From: G963663315 sp963668255
GTDB taxonomy: Bacteria; Pseudomonadota; Gammaproteobacteria; Arenicellales; Poriferihabitantaceae
DNA length: 64,000 bases
Direction of reading: 5' to 3'
Assembly (NCBI GenBank): GCA_965116595.1
Contig: OZ220708.1
Coordinates: forward strand, 124,001-188,000
Of the stretch, positions 9,408 to 18,108 are shown in pieces. The position numbers and the translations under genes were made by a program. How positions within the stretch are numbered: position 1 is the first letter of the stretch; every line of letters begins with the position of its first letter. The notes beneath the pieces are model-generated. The model saw only the letters and a program-made list of their open reading frames with translations, was not told where the DNA came from and did not search any database.

Positions 9408-9435
9408 ATTATAATGGAATCTTCATGACTATCAA
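9408..9435 (-). promoter_or_regulatory. Sigma70-type promoter of the sterol operon
   Basis: Read on the minus strand: -35 TTGATA (9435-9430), a 16-bp spacer and a perfect -10 TATAAT (9413-9408). It points at the SdmB-like gene, giving a leader of about 65 nt. It is the only strong promoter seen upstream of the five-gene operon. Confidence 0.7.
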
Positions 9436-9477
9436 TAAATTTTCTGCTCATGAAATTTTCTGTTTATAAAACGCGAT

Positions 9478-9523
9478 TGATGGGGTCATTACCGAAGAAG
9501 AGTCTGAACTTCTGACCAGGGCC
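9478..9523. repeat. Inverted copy of fadE 3'-end fragment (left arm)
   Basis: 46 bp that match 10681-10726 in inverted orientation with 44 identities. Read on the plus strand it encodes DGVITEEESELLTRA, which is the FadE C-terminal segment. Together the two copies bracket the broken Rieske gene. The fragment is followed by GWRLRKA and a stop in the same frame. Confidence 0.9.
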
Positions 9524-9555
9524 GGATGGCGTTTGAGGAAGGCGTGAACCCGGGT

Positions 9556-10618
9556 CTACCCGGCATCCGTACGGTCCGGATAGAACTGTTTGCACCAGCG
9601 CCGATACTTGCCGATCTCGCCGTCCGATCGGCAGAGCATCGGGTAAAGCCGATATTGTTTCCGGCTCCATATCGCGACATCCTGCAAAACGTCCAGCTTC
9701 TGAATCGCTATGATGATTTTGCCCATGATCCAGGTGCGCAGGCGTGAGGGAAGGAATCGCATTCCGACGATCAGCCGCTTCGCCCTGACCAGTTGCCGCA
9801 GCTGGCTGACCAGCGTAAGCTCGATGAGTTCACCACCGATCGGCGTTGCGAACACCCACAAACGGGTTTCCATGGCGATCGAATGTCCGTGAACCTCGAC
9901 AACCGAATAGCCAAGCCCGTACACATCGCTGACGGCGGAAACATCGAATGTGAAGCACTTTATCCCGGCGATGGTCTGGGTTCGCTTGAAGTCGAAGCAA
10001 CTCTTGAGCCAGGCGCCGTCAACCGATATCGAACCGACCGCATTCACGCTGTCGTATCCGTGCACATAGCGCAGATGTCCGAGATCCACGGAGTTCTCGG
10101 TTGTTTCCTGTGGATGCCCCTTAAACCGGACGCTCCAGAACTCCATATTACCCCAGCCGGTAGCTCCAGTCGGTTCCGGCAGGCAAAGACGCGGGAATAT
10201 CCCATTGCCGCGACCGTCCGCCTGCGCCCCACCAGGCAAAGACGAGGCCCGGAATTTCGTGTGTCTCGAGTGTCTCGAACACCTTCAACCTGACGGGCCT
10301 GGGCGCCGGCGCTTAGGGCGTCGCGACACATTGACCGGTAACATCGTACTCGAACCCGTGAAAAGGACATACGAGGCAGCCGTTGCGCACCCGGCCCCCG
10401 GCTTCGGGACCCAGGTCGGAGCCCAGGTGCGGACAGGTTGCGTCGGCTACACAGACGTCTCCGTCCTCATTGCACCAGATGACGATTTCTTCGCCGAGCC
10501 AGGTTTTCCGGAACAGCCTTTTGGATTCTATCGTCTCGCGGCTGGCGATGAAATACCAGCCTTCCGGAAACGGGGAAAGCGAGGAAGTCTCGTTATTCTC
10601 GTTCGGGTCTGATTTCAT
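9556..10618 (-). pseudogene. Broken Rieske oxygenase, DAF-36/KshA-like
   Basis: Remnant of a sterol-type Rieske oxygenase. The 5' part (10618-10313) holds both cluster motifs, CPHLGSDLG and CPFHGFEYD, then hits an in-frame TAA at 10315. The same frame continues past it with recognisable sequence (LKVFETLETHEIPGLVFAWWG) to another stop near 10157. The C-terminal half resumes in a different frame from about 10150, with the catalytic DLGHLRYVH and the rest of the domain to the stop at 9556. So there is one nonsense change and one frameshift. The fold resembles nematode cholesterol 7-desaturase DAF-36 and bacterial KshA, which suggests a lost ring-modifying step for the neighbouring sterol pathway. 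Its ATG overlaps the fadE stop by four bases. Confidence 0.8.
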
Positions 10619-13038
10619 TTTCCGTTTATCGGGTCAGGTTTTAAACTATCCACTTCGATTACCCTGCCAACCGCCTCTCTGGCCCTGGTCAGAAGTTCAG
10701 ACTCTTCTTCAGTAATGACCCCGTCAGACTTTAATCGTTCAAGCCATCGCGGGTAATCCTCCAACGAAGATGCCCGATGTTCCGGTTTTTCCAGACGGTT
10801 ACGCAAACCCGCAGTTTGCGCCATTAGACTGAATGCGGCCTCCAATTGCGCGATCACATCATCAGGGTCATTTGGAATAAATACATCCTGAGTCAATCTG
10901 CCGCGAATCTTTCCCGGTTCCTGCAATAGCATGGCCACTTCACTGGCAAGTCCATCATCGGGGGAATGCAGATAGCGCCCGGTTGGGAATATCGTTATCC
11001 GCAGCGCCGCCCCCAGTATTTTATTGGGATAGTTTCTGGTGATTGCCACCAACGCTTCCTGAGCCCGAAACAGCGCAAATCGACATGCCCAGTCCGGCAA
11101 TGGTTCTTCACCCGTGGATTCCCGGTTGTCTTTGAAGCATTTCAATGCGGCGGAAGCCAGATACAGATTGCCCAGCACATCGGCAAACCACCCTGACAGC
11201 ATTTCTTTTCTGTTCAGGTCACCACCCAGAATAAAGAATGTCACATCAGCAAGATATGCGCAGGAGGCGCTGAGATGTTCAATAGCACGACTGTGTTTTT
11301 TGATCAGGCCGGCGCCGACGCCTTTCGAAACCCGCCCTCGAGTCAAACCGTAGCCGAAGGCGCGCAGTTTGTTACCGGTCATGTGCTCGATGTGCCCGAC
11401 CAGCGCCAGGTCAAACTGATCAAGCCCATCCACCTGATCTTTCATCGAAACCGCTGCAACCTCTTTTACCAGGTACGGATGACAATGCATCAGGCCCTGG
11501 CCAAATATGATCTGACTACGCATCCGACTGTTCGCGCCCAGAGCGGCAATGCCAATCGGGATATGATTGTATATTCTGGCGAGATAATTCCCGGACCCTA
11601 TGCAAACCGCCTTGTTACCATGCAAATCCATTGCATCGTTAATCACGACACGTAACAGATCAGTGCTCTGTTGCTTGACGATGGCAGAGTCAACCGCAGG
11701 CTTGTAACCCAGCGCCAGCCCCGATGCACTCAATGTTCGGCCTGCATCAATCAGCCAGGTCAGCCCGCCTATACGGGCGAGAATCTCCTCAACCCCTTCT
11801 GATCGACCATTTTCAACACCGGATTGTTGGCGAATCCTGGTGTATACACCACTGGTTATGGCTGCAAGTTTTGCTGCTCCCGCTCCTGCGGCGGGCCAGG
11901 ACATTCCTCTGCCCACAGTAAGGCATTCCACCAACATGCCCCATCCCTGTCCCACTCGCGCTTCCTCTCCAATCACCCAGTCCATCGGGATGAAAACATC
12001 CTTTCCCCAACAAGGCCCATTCTGGAATACCGTGTTTAACGGCTGATGCTGTGCGCCAACCGAAACCCCTTTTGCGTTGACCGGAACCAGGGCGAAGGTG
12101 ATGCCCAACTCAATATCGTCCCCCAGAAGTTGATCCGGGTCACGGGCTTTGAAGGCCAGTCCCAGAAGTGTCGCCACTGGTCCAGGCGTAATGTCACATT
12201 TTGTCCAGTTGACACGAAATCCCAACACTTTTTTCCTTTTGTATCTGCCTTCGAAAACTACTCCATAACCCGGTATGTCATCCTCGTCAGATCCGGTCCA
12301 GGTATTTGTCAGCGCCAGACAGGGCGCCTCCTCACCTGCTGCCAGTCCAGGCAGGTAGAGTTTCTTTTGCTGTGGTGTACCGTAATGGATGAGCAATTCG
12401 GCAGGCCCCTGTGAATTGGGCGCCATCACCATGGTCGCCACTGCCATGCTCCGGCTTGCCAGTTTCTGGACAATACATGACTGGGCGTGGGCAGAAAACC
12501 CATGCCCGCCGTATTCCGGTGATATATTCAACCCGAAGAACCTGTTTTGTTTCAGAAATTCCCACACCGGCAATGGCAACTCATTCAATTTGTGGGTGAT
12601 TTCCCAATCATTGACCATCGCACACAATTCTTCGACCGGCCCGTTGATGAAGGCTTGTTCTTCGCTGTTGAGTTCGGGCGCAGGCGCCTCAAAAAGCACA
12701 TCCCAGTCCGGCTTGCCGGAAAATAACTGTGCATCCCACCAGGCGGTTCCGGCATCAATCCCCTCTTGCCCGGGTTGAGACATGGACAGCAATTTCTCCT
12801 TGAACATGTCATACAACCACCTGCTGAGTTTTCGTTTCCTTAAATCCGGCAGGAAATAAAGCAATGCGGTGAAACTGCCGAGTATGATAATCAGTATCAG
12901 AGGGAACAGGACATGGGTCGTGTCTGACACCATAATCATAAAGAGTACAACGATTGAAGCCACCAACCAGTTTTTAAGCGGCAGTTGCAGCCACAGGAAT
13001 CCAAGAACCAGCAGGATCAGTGTGGGTATCAGGATCAT
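10615..13038 (-). CDS. fadE: Acyl-CoA dehydrogenase FadE
   Basis: Long-form, membrane-anchored acyl-CoA dehydrogenase of 807 aa, close in length to E. coli FadE (814 aa). It catalyses the first FAD-dependent step of fatty acid beta-oxidation. Two hydrophobic segments lie in the first 65 residues, followed by the acyl-CoA dehydrogenase domains with YGTPQQKKLYLPGLAAGEE, FQNGPCWGKDVFIP and GQGWGMLVECL, and the DUF1974-type C-terminal domain (PNKILGAALRI). Upstream is hflD with a 16-bp gap. The last codons overlap the start of the Rieske pseudogene. The C-terminal segment DGVITEEESELLTRA is duplicated in inverted orientation at 9478-9523. Confidence 0.95.
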   Translation of the reverse strand: MILIPTLILLVLGFLWLQLPLKNWLVASIVVLFMIMVSDTTHVLFPLILIIILGSFTALLYFLPDLRKRKLSRWLYDMFKEKLLSMSQPGQEGIDAGTAWWDAQLFSGKPDWDVLFEAPAPELNSEEQAFINGPVEELCAMVNDWEITHKLNELPLPVWEFLKQNRFFGLNISPEYGGHGFSAHAQSCIVQKLASRSMAVATMVMAPNSQGPAELLIHYGTPQQKKLYLPGLAAGEEAPCLALTNTWTGSDEDDIPGYGVVFEGRYKRKKVLGFRVNWTKCDITPGPVATLLGLAFKARDPDQLLGDDIELGITFALVPVNAKGVSVGAQHQPLNTVFQNGPCWGKDVFIPMDWVIGEEARVGQGWGMLVECLTVGRGMSWPAAGAGAAKLAAITSGVYTRIRQQSGVENGRSEGVEEILARIGGLTWLIDAGRTLSASGLALGYKPAVDSAIVKQQSTDLLRVVINDAMDLHGNKAVCIGSGNYLARIYNHIPIGIAALGANSRMRSQIIFGQGLMHCHPYLVKEVAAVSMKDQVDGLDQFDLALVGHIEHMTGNKLRAFGYGLTRGRVSKGVGAGLIKKHSRAIEHLSASCAYLADVTFFILGGDLNRKEMLSGWFADVLGNLYLASAALKCFKDNRESTGEEPLPDWACRFALFRAQEALVAITRNYPNKILGAALRITIFPTGRYLHSPDDGLASEVAMLLQEPGKIRGRLTQDVFIPNDPDDVIAQLEAAFSLMAQTAGLRNRLEKPEHRASSLEDYPRWLERLKSDGVITEEESELLTRAREAVGRVIEVDSLKPDPINGK
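10681..10726. repeat. Inverted repeat inside fadE 3' end (right arm)
   Basis: Native copy of the 46-bp sequence, inside the fadE coding region, pairing with 9478-9523 (44 of 46 identical). The repeat-bounded segment is about 1.25 kb including both arms. Confidence 0.9.
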
Positions 13039-13054
13039 CGGTTTACCTGTCCGT

Positions 13055-13708
13055 TCATGACATGCGGTTGACGATCATTTTTGCGGTATGGACATATTCC
13101 TTGCGATGAATAAACAATTGCAATTTTCCGCCGCCAAGCTGATGCCACAGCCAGGCAGACCGGATACCGGCAAACAATGCAGTCCTGACGCGGTGAACGA
13201 TCTGAAAATTCTGCAATCTGTGCGCGGAACCCCGGACGACAATTCTCGGTGTCAGATAACTGATTGTGTTGGTGTATAAACCGGCCAGTGATTCATACAG
13301 TCTATTCTCAAGCTCAGGGTCGCGCGTATTCTGATCGTAATAAGCTATGTATTCTGCCCTGATTTCCTCCAGTCCAGCTTGCACCACATCGCTGGTTTTG
13401 GTCAAACCGGCCAGCTTTGCGCTTAACTGATATAGACCCGTGGAATATTGATATACATACTTGGTTGAAGGACCGAGCTGGTTTGACAGGAGTTTGATCA
13501 TCGTCCGAAGTCCCAGGTCCACACCAAACTCCGACCCGTATACCTCTTCGATGTTATCAGCATCCAGGCGTATCAGACTGAATGCGGATTCGTATAATGC
13601 CAGTTCATCATGGCTGTCGCGGGTGGTAAGTTGATGAACGAGAGCAGAAGACTGGATCAATCCTGCCAGGGCCAGGTTCTGGTTTTTGTCTGGTTTTGAG
13701 AACATCAT
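13055..13708 (-). CDS. hflD: HflD-family protein
   Basis: Homologue of HflD (YcfC), a peripheral membrane protein that in E. coli affects lambda lysogeny by interacting with CII; its cellular role is otherwise unclear. Family hallmarks are LALAGLIQSSALV near the start, ISYLTPRIVVRGSAHRLQ and VRTALFAGIRSAWLWHQLGG near the end. The family is typical of gammaproteobacteria and supports that assignment. Start: ATG 13708 gives 217 aa, close to the E. coli length; a GTG at 13750, directly after the peptidase stop, would add 14 residues. Neither start has a clear ribosome-binding site. It lies between the S9 peptidase and fadE instead of the usual mnmA-purB setting. Confidence 0.88.
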   Translation of the reverse strand: MMFSKPDKNQNLALAGLIQSSALVHQLTTRDSHDELALYESAFSLIRLDADNIEEVYGSEFGVDLGLRTMIKLLSNQLGPSTKYVYQYSTGLYQLSAKLAGLTKTSDVVQAGLEEIRAEYIAYYDQNTRDPELENRLYESLAGLYTNTISYLTPRIVVRGSAHRLQNFQIVHRVRTALFAGIRSAWLWHQLGGGKLQLFIHRKEYVHTAKMIVNRMS

Positions 13709-13750
13709 CAAATCGTCAATTTTCTGTCTTGCAAGTTGTCGGAAATACAC

Positions 13751-15715
13751 TCAGGCATTGATAATCCTTATAAAAAAAGCAATTTCCCTGCTCAACGCAT
13801 CCAGCCGGGTCTGCTTCAACCTGAAACCATGCCCTTCACCTGGATATTCGGTATATTCATAATCAATCCCTTTCTCCTGAAGGCTGTCGACCACTTCACG
13901 CGCCACCTCGGGAGGAACGATCTTGTCATCTTCACCCTGAAACAGGATTAATGGACAGTTCAGCGCCTCCAGATGAAACAGGGGCGAACGTGAGACATAT
14001 CGACTGTCCGGTCGCCTGGCGCTGTCGGTTTCAAATTTTTCCCCCACCAGACCGTCGGTGTACTTCGATTCGAATTTATGCGTAATTTCACTCAAGGTAA
14101 TCAGATTGCCGATGCCATAATAGCAGGAACCGCCTGCAAATCTATCAGGATACCGGGTCAGAGATGAGAGTACCACGTACCCCCCTGCACTGCTCCCCCG
14201 GACAAATACCCGGCCAGGATCGATCCATCCCTGGTTTGCAGCGAAATCAATACCACTGATGATGTCATCGACATCAAACACCCCCCATTGCCCCAGCAAC
14301 TGCTGTCTGTAGGCCCTGCCATAGCCGCTGCTTCCGCGATGATTGATGTCCAGCAATGCAAATCCAATGGAACAGAAATATTGCTTGATCGGCGAATACC
14401 CGGGTGTCGTCCTGCCGGTTGGGCCGCCATGGGTGACCACCAGCAATGGCGGCAGCGTGCCGACAGGCGCAACGTGATTCGGATTGCAGGGCGGGTAGAA
14501 ATAACCATAAACCGGATCCTGGTTACTGTCGGGAAAGCTGACCGGTTGCGGTACGGATATTCCTTTCTGGATATCATCAGTTGAATCAGACAAGCAGGGC
14601 TCAATTCTTTTTGAATGCGTGTCCAGGCGTAAAATCTGCGGCTGCCGGTCACTGAAATGCCCGGTAAAATAAATCGATCCCGAAGAGTCGCTGAAGAGTT
14701 GTCGGCACGCCGAAAACTGCCCATCGATCGGGTTCAGGCGGCCGCTTTCGATATTGATCTCGAATATCCGATCACCCGGATGATTCGAACCCACGGCATA
14801 AATCAGATTGTCACCGGATTGCTGCCATCGGGACTGCCCAAAGGTCCAGTGAGGTTCGCCAAACTCTGAATCCGAATCAGTCAGCCGGGAAATCCGGCTG
14901 CCATCGCATCTGTGGAAACTCCAGCGATCAGTGGTCTCATCGTCGCTGACGAAAAGCAAAACGCCTTCTGATGTGAAACCCGGCTGGCAAACCGAACGGC
15001 AGACATCATCGACCACGGTGTGTTTTTCGGTCACCGCAATACGGTTTACATCAACCTTCAACGATGCCTTGACCAGCCGGGTCTGGTCCCAGGGCATGTT
15101 CGGATGAGACCACTCAAGCCATGCAATCTGATCTCCGTCATCCGACAGTACCGGACTGGCGTAAAAATCCGCGCCATCGGCAAGCACCGCAAAACCGGGT
15201 TGACCGACGCCGGCGCCCGACAACGAAACGGCAACGATCCGGTTGATGTTTTCACGATCCTCCTCATCCGGTTCCAACTCGGTGACACCGATCACCCAGT
15301 TTCCATCCTGCGAGACTGACAGATCCGCATAACCGCGGCAACCCGGCACAACTGCCCCGGTGAGCAGGCAGGGAGCCGAATCCGCGTCCAACTGTTGTAT
15401 ATACAAACGGCCATCCTTGTAATTATTGAAGATAATGCTGTCACGATGAACACAAAAACACTTGCCCCCATATTCATGCACACGGGTCCGGATATTGTAA
15501 TCCGCAGGGGTGACGCATCTCCTGTCCCCGGACTGGGTCTCCATCATCACGGCGACCCGTCCGTTTTCCGTGTTCCGGGATTCCAGCCAGTACAGTTGCC
15601 CCCCCGCGCTGAATGGATAAGAAGGCTCGAAAGCGTCATCAAAGATCGATGCCAGATCCCGCGGACTGCTCCACAATCCATAAGGGAGTTCGATACTGTT
15701 GTTGGACTTATTCAT
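13751..15715 (-). CDS. S9 family prolyl oligopeptidase-like peptidase
   Basis: Serine peptidase of about 654 aa. The N-terminal two-thirds is a beta-propeller-like region with repeated WD-like blades; the C-terminal third is an alpha/beta-hydrolase. The catalytic triad is visible as the Ser of RGSSAGGY, the Asp in EDDKIVPP and the His in GEGHGF. There is no signal peptide, so it is probably cytosolic and trims short peptides; acylaminoacyl peptidase is the closest subfamily by architecture. ATG 15715 is taken, with GTG 15718 immediately before it. It sits 15 bp after the DUF192 gene and directly before hflD. Confidence 0.85.
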   Translation of the reverse strand: MNKSNNSIELPYGLWSSPRDLASIFDDAFEPSYPFSAGGQLYWLESRNTENGRVAVMMETQSGDRRCVTPADYNIRTRVHEYGGKCFCVHRDSIIFNNYKDGRLYIQQLDADSAPCLLTGAVVPGCRGYADLSVSQDGNWVIGVTELEPDEEDRENINRIVAVSLSGAGVGQPGFAVLADGADFYASPVLSDDGDQIAWLEWSHPNMPWDQTRLVKASLKVDVNRIAVTEKHTVVDDVCRSVCQPGFTSEGVLLFVSDDETTDRWSFHRCDGSRISRLTDSDSEFGEPHWTFGQSRWQQSGDNLIYAVGSNHPGDRIFEINIESGRLNPIDGQFSACRQLFSDSSGSIYFTGHFSDRQPQILRLDTHSKRIEPCLSDSTDDIQKGISVPQPVSFPDSNQDPVYGYFYPPCNPNHVAPVGTLPPLLVVTHGGPTGRTTPGYSPIKQYFCSIGFALLDINHRGSSGYGRAYRQQLLGQWGVFDVDDIISGIDFAANQGWIDPGRVFVRGSSAGGYVVLSSLTRYPDRFAGGSCYYGIGNLITLSEITHKFESKYTDGLVGEKFETDSARRPDSRYVSRSPLFHLEALNCPLILFQGEDDKIVPPEVAREVVDSLQEKGIDYEYTEYPGEGHGFRLKQTRLDALSREIAFFIRIINA

Positions 15716-15730
15716 CACAAAAGCAGGGGT

Positions 15731-16264
15731 TCACCTTGAATCATACAGACCGCCCGGTACCAGGTGGGATTTTCCCGCAGACAAATTGTGATCGGCAAAG
15801 AACCCCTGCCTGGCTTCAAGCGCATACTGAAATGGTTGCGGCGGGCCGTACAGTCTTGAATCTCCGTCATTGTAGGGTTGCATCAGCATAACCGAAATCA
15901 ATTTACCCTTGTCATCGAAAAATCCGATGTCCAGCGGCGCCGCGACATTTCTCATGTGGAAGCGGGCGGAAACCGGTTGTGGATAAACAAACAGGATGGT
16001 GGAAGTATCGATGATATTCACGCAGATATACTGATAACCGGCTGCACGCTCGGTATTGTCATCCGCCACATGGGATTGAAAGGAAACAATCTTCCCGTGG
16101 TCATTCAGTAACGGCACCTCTTCAGTGTGCATCGCCTGTACCCCCTTAGTCACTTCCTGGCAGCTTTCAGTGGAAAAAGTTCCTGTGAACCAGGCCAGCG
16201 CACCAGTCAAAACCACCGTGGCTGCAACCAGCAAACCGGATAAAGAGAGCTTCGTCCTGTCCAA
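15731..16264 (-). CDS. DUF192 family exported protein
   Basis: 177-aa protein with an N-terminal hydrophobic segment (about residues 8-28), either a signal anchor or an uncleaved signal peptide, so the rest is periplasmic. The DUF192 domain is recognised from FVYPQPVSARFHMRNVAAPL, the following DIGFFDDKGKLI and a terminal ALEARQGFFADHNLSAG. The family function is unknown. The first in-frame start is a TTG at 16264 without a clear ribosome-binding site, so the true start is uncertain. It opens the minus-strand series towards fadE and diverges from the binding-protein gene. Confidence 0.72.
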   Translation of the reverse strand: MDRTKLSLSGLLVAATVVLTGALAWFTGTFSTESCQEVTKGVQAMHTEEVPLLNDHGKIVSFQSHVADDNTERAAGYQYICVNIIDTSTILFVYPQPVSARFHMRNVAAPLDIGFFDDKGKLISVMLMQPYNDGDSRLYGPPQPFQYALEARQGFFADHNLSAGKSHLVPGGLYDSR

Positions 16265-16363
16265 TGTATTTAAAACGCAAACCGAATAAATCGTCAGTTT
16301 ACCACAGGCATCGAGCGACCGGACTACCCGGCGAAATGTTCAATCATGTCCGGCCATATTCGA

Positions 16364-16392
16364 TTGAAATTTGTTTTTCGAAAGAACATAAT
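16364..16392 (+). promoter_or_regulatory. Promoter of the binding-protein operon
   Basis: TTGAAA (16364-16369), 17-bp spacer, CATAAT (16387-16392), about 45 bp before the ATG of the Tat-exported binding protein. A purine-rich GCGGAAAG precedes that ATG. Confidence 0.55.
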
Positions 16393-16438
16393 GCTTGTGT
16401 AAGCTACAAATTCAACTCTCAAGCGGAAAGAAATACCT

Positions 16439-18031
16439 ATGAAAACACCTGATAAAATCCATAACAGATCTGAAAAAAGCGGAATTACCCGGCGCAGCTT
16501 TATGCAAAAGTCCGGCGCTCTTGGCCTGGCTGCCGTCGTTCCAGGCAGCCTGTTCAGCGGCAAGGCCGCAGCCCAACCCACCCGTGGCGGACATCTGCGT
16601 GTCGCCACCGTGCAGGGTTCGTCTACGGATTCGCTTGATCCCACTCGACTGACCAGTGGTCATACGAATTTTCTTTTTTATACCGCTCACGGTCAGTTGA
16701 CCGAAGTCGGACCGGATCACCAGCTTGTTCCACTGGTGGCGGAATCGTATGAAACCGGAGCGGACGCCTCGGAATGGATTTTCAAGCTGAGAAAAGGGGT
16801 CGAGTTCCATAATGGCAAGTCGTTGACCTCGGATGATGTAATCGCTTCATTAAGCCGGCATCGCGGTGATGAGTCAGCATCCGCCATGAAGTCATTCATG
16901 GAACAGATTACCGAAATGAACAAGGATGGTGACCATGTAGTGAAAATAAAACTGGAGTCCGCGAATGTCGATTTTCCAGTGATTCTAAGCGCCAGCACAT
17001 TATCAGTATTACCTTCCAAAGACGGGAAAATCGAAGATTTCGGCGTTGGCTGTGGAGCCTATGCGCTTGAATCATTCGAGCCTGGCCAATACTCCAGATA
17101 TCAGAGAAACCCGAATTACTTTATGACTGACCGTGCATTCGTGGACTCGGCTGAACTTTTGACCATTGCTGACACAACCGCAAGGCAGAACGCACTGGTT
17201 ACCGACGCCGTTGACGTTATAGGAGATGTGGACGCAACTACGGCCGACCTGCTTGCCAGGAATGCCGATTTGAATATCCTCGAAGTAACCGGCACCCAGC
17301 ACTATACTTTCCCGATGCGAACGGATCTGGCTCCATTCGATAACTATGATGTGCGCATGGCGCTCAAGCTCTCCATTGATCGTAATGAAGTTCTTGAAAA
17401 AGTATTGAATGGTTATGGCCTGGTGGGCAACGACCATCCTATTTCTCCGGCCAATCGATATCACTATGCAGACCTTGAGCAACGCGTTTTTGATCCGGAG
17501 AAAGCCAAGTGGCATCTCAAGCAGGCTGGCCTGAGTAGTCTGAAAGTCGAGTTAAGCGCATCGGATGGACTGTATGCGGGTGCGGTAGACACCACGGTAT
17601 TGTTCAGCGAGCATGCCAAGCAGTCAGGTATTGAGATAATACCCAACCGGGTGCCGGATGACGGGTACTGGTCCGATGTATGGCTCAAGCACCCCTGGTG
17701 CGCCAGTTACTGGAGTGGACGACCCACCGAAGACTGGATGTTTACCCAGGGCTATTCTGCAGATTCAAACTGGAACGAATCCTATTGGAAGAATGAACGC
17801 TTCAACCAGCTTCTGGTAGAAGCGCGTGCCGAAGTCGATGATGACAAACGTCGTAACATGTACTACGAAATGCAGGCGATTTGCCGCGATGACGGTGGTT
17901 CTGTGGTCCATTCATTCGCAAATCATATCTCCGCAAGCAACAATAAGACTGTTGGCGTACCCGATCAGGTTGCAGGTAATTGGGAGTTCGACGGTTATAA
18001 ACTCATCGAAAGATGGTGGCTGAAGGGGTAA
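16439..18031 (+). CDS. ABC transporter substrate-binding protein, family 5 (DppA/OppA-like), Tat-exported
   Basis: Periplasmic binding protein of 530 aa for a peptide-, opine- or betaine-like solute. The N terminus carries a twin-arginine signal, TRRSFMQKSGALGLAAVVPG, with a likely cleavage after the AAA of KAAA (near residue 43). The family 5 fold is seen in VPLVAESYETGADASEWIFK, LRKGVEFHNGKSLTSDDV and the region around GVGCGAYALESFEPGQ. It is followed by a strong stem-loop, then by the MttB-like gene and the permease and ATPase genes, so this is a complete uptake operon. The neighbouring methyltransferase suggests a methylated ligand, which is inference. Confidence 0.9.
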   Translation: MKTPDKIHNRSEKSGITRRSFMQKSGALGLAAVVPGSLFSGKAAAQPTRGGHLRVATVQGSSTDSLDPTRLTSGHTNFLFYTAHGQLTEVGPDHQLVPLVAESYETGADASEWIFKLRKGVEFHNGKSLTSDDVIASLSRHRGDESASAMKSFMEQITEMNKDGDHVVKIKLESANVDFPVILSASTLSVLPSKDGKIEDFGVGCGAYALESFEPGQYSRYQRNPNYFMTDRAFVDSAELLTIADTTARQNALVTDAVDVIGDVDATTADLLARNADLNILEVTGTQHYTFPMRTDLAPFDNYDVRMALKLSIDRNEVLEKVLNGYGLVGNDHPISPANRYHYADLEQRVFDPEKAKWHLKQAGLSSLKVELSASDGLYAGAVDTTVLFSEHAKQSGIEIIPNRVPDDGYWSDVWLKHPWCASYWSGRPTEDWMFTQGYSADSNWNESYWKNERFNQLLVEARAEVDDDKRRNMYYEMQAICRDDGGSVVHSFANHISASNNKTVGVPDQVAGNWEFDGYKLIERWWLKG

Positions 18032-18057
18032 CGTCAGCGACCACTGTCATAGTTCAA

Positions 18058-18089
18058 ACAGTTCCGATGACTCAGGTCATCGGAACTGT
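18058..18089 (+). terminator. Strong stem-loop after the binding-protein gene
   Basis: Perfect 14-bp stem (18058-18071 with 18076-18089) around a TCAG loop, followed by only a weak T-rich stretch. It may act as a leaky terminator or a 3' stabiliser that raises binding-protein mRNA over the downstream genes. The palindrome could also be a protein-binding site. Confidence 0.65.
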
Positions 18090-18108
18090 CTGTTTCACTT
18101 GAGGTTCG

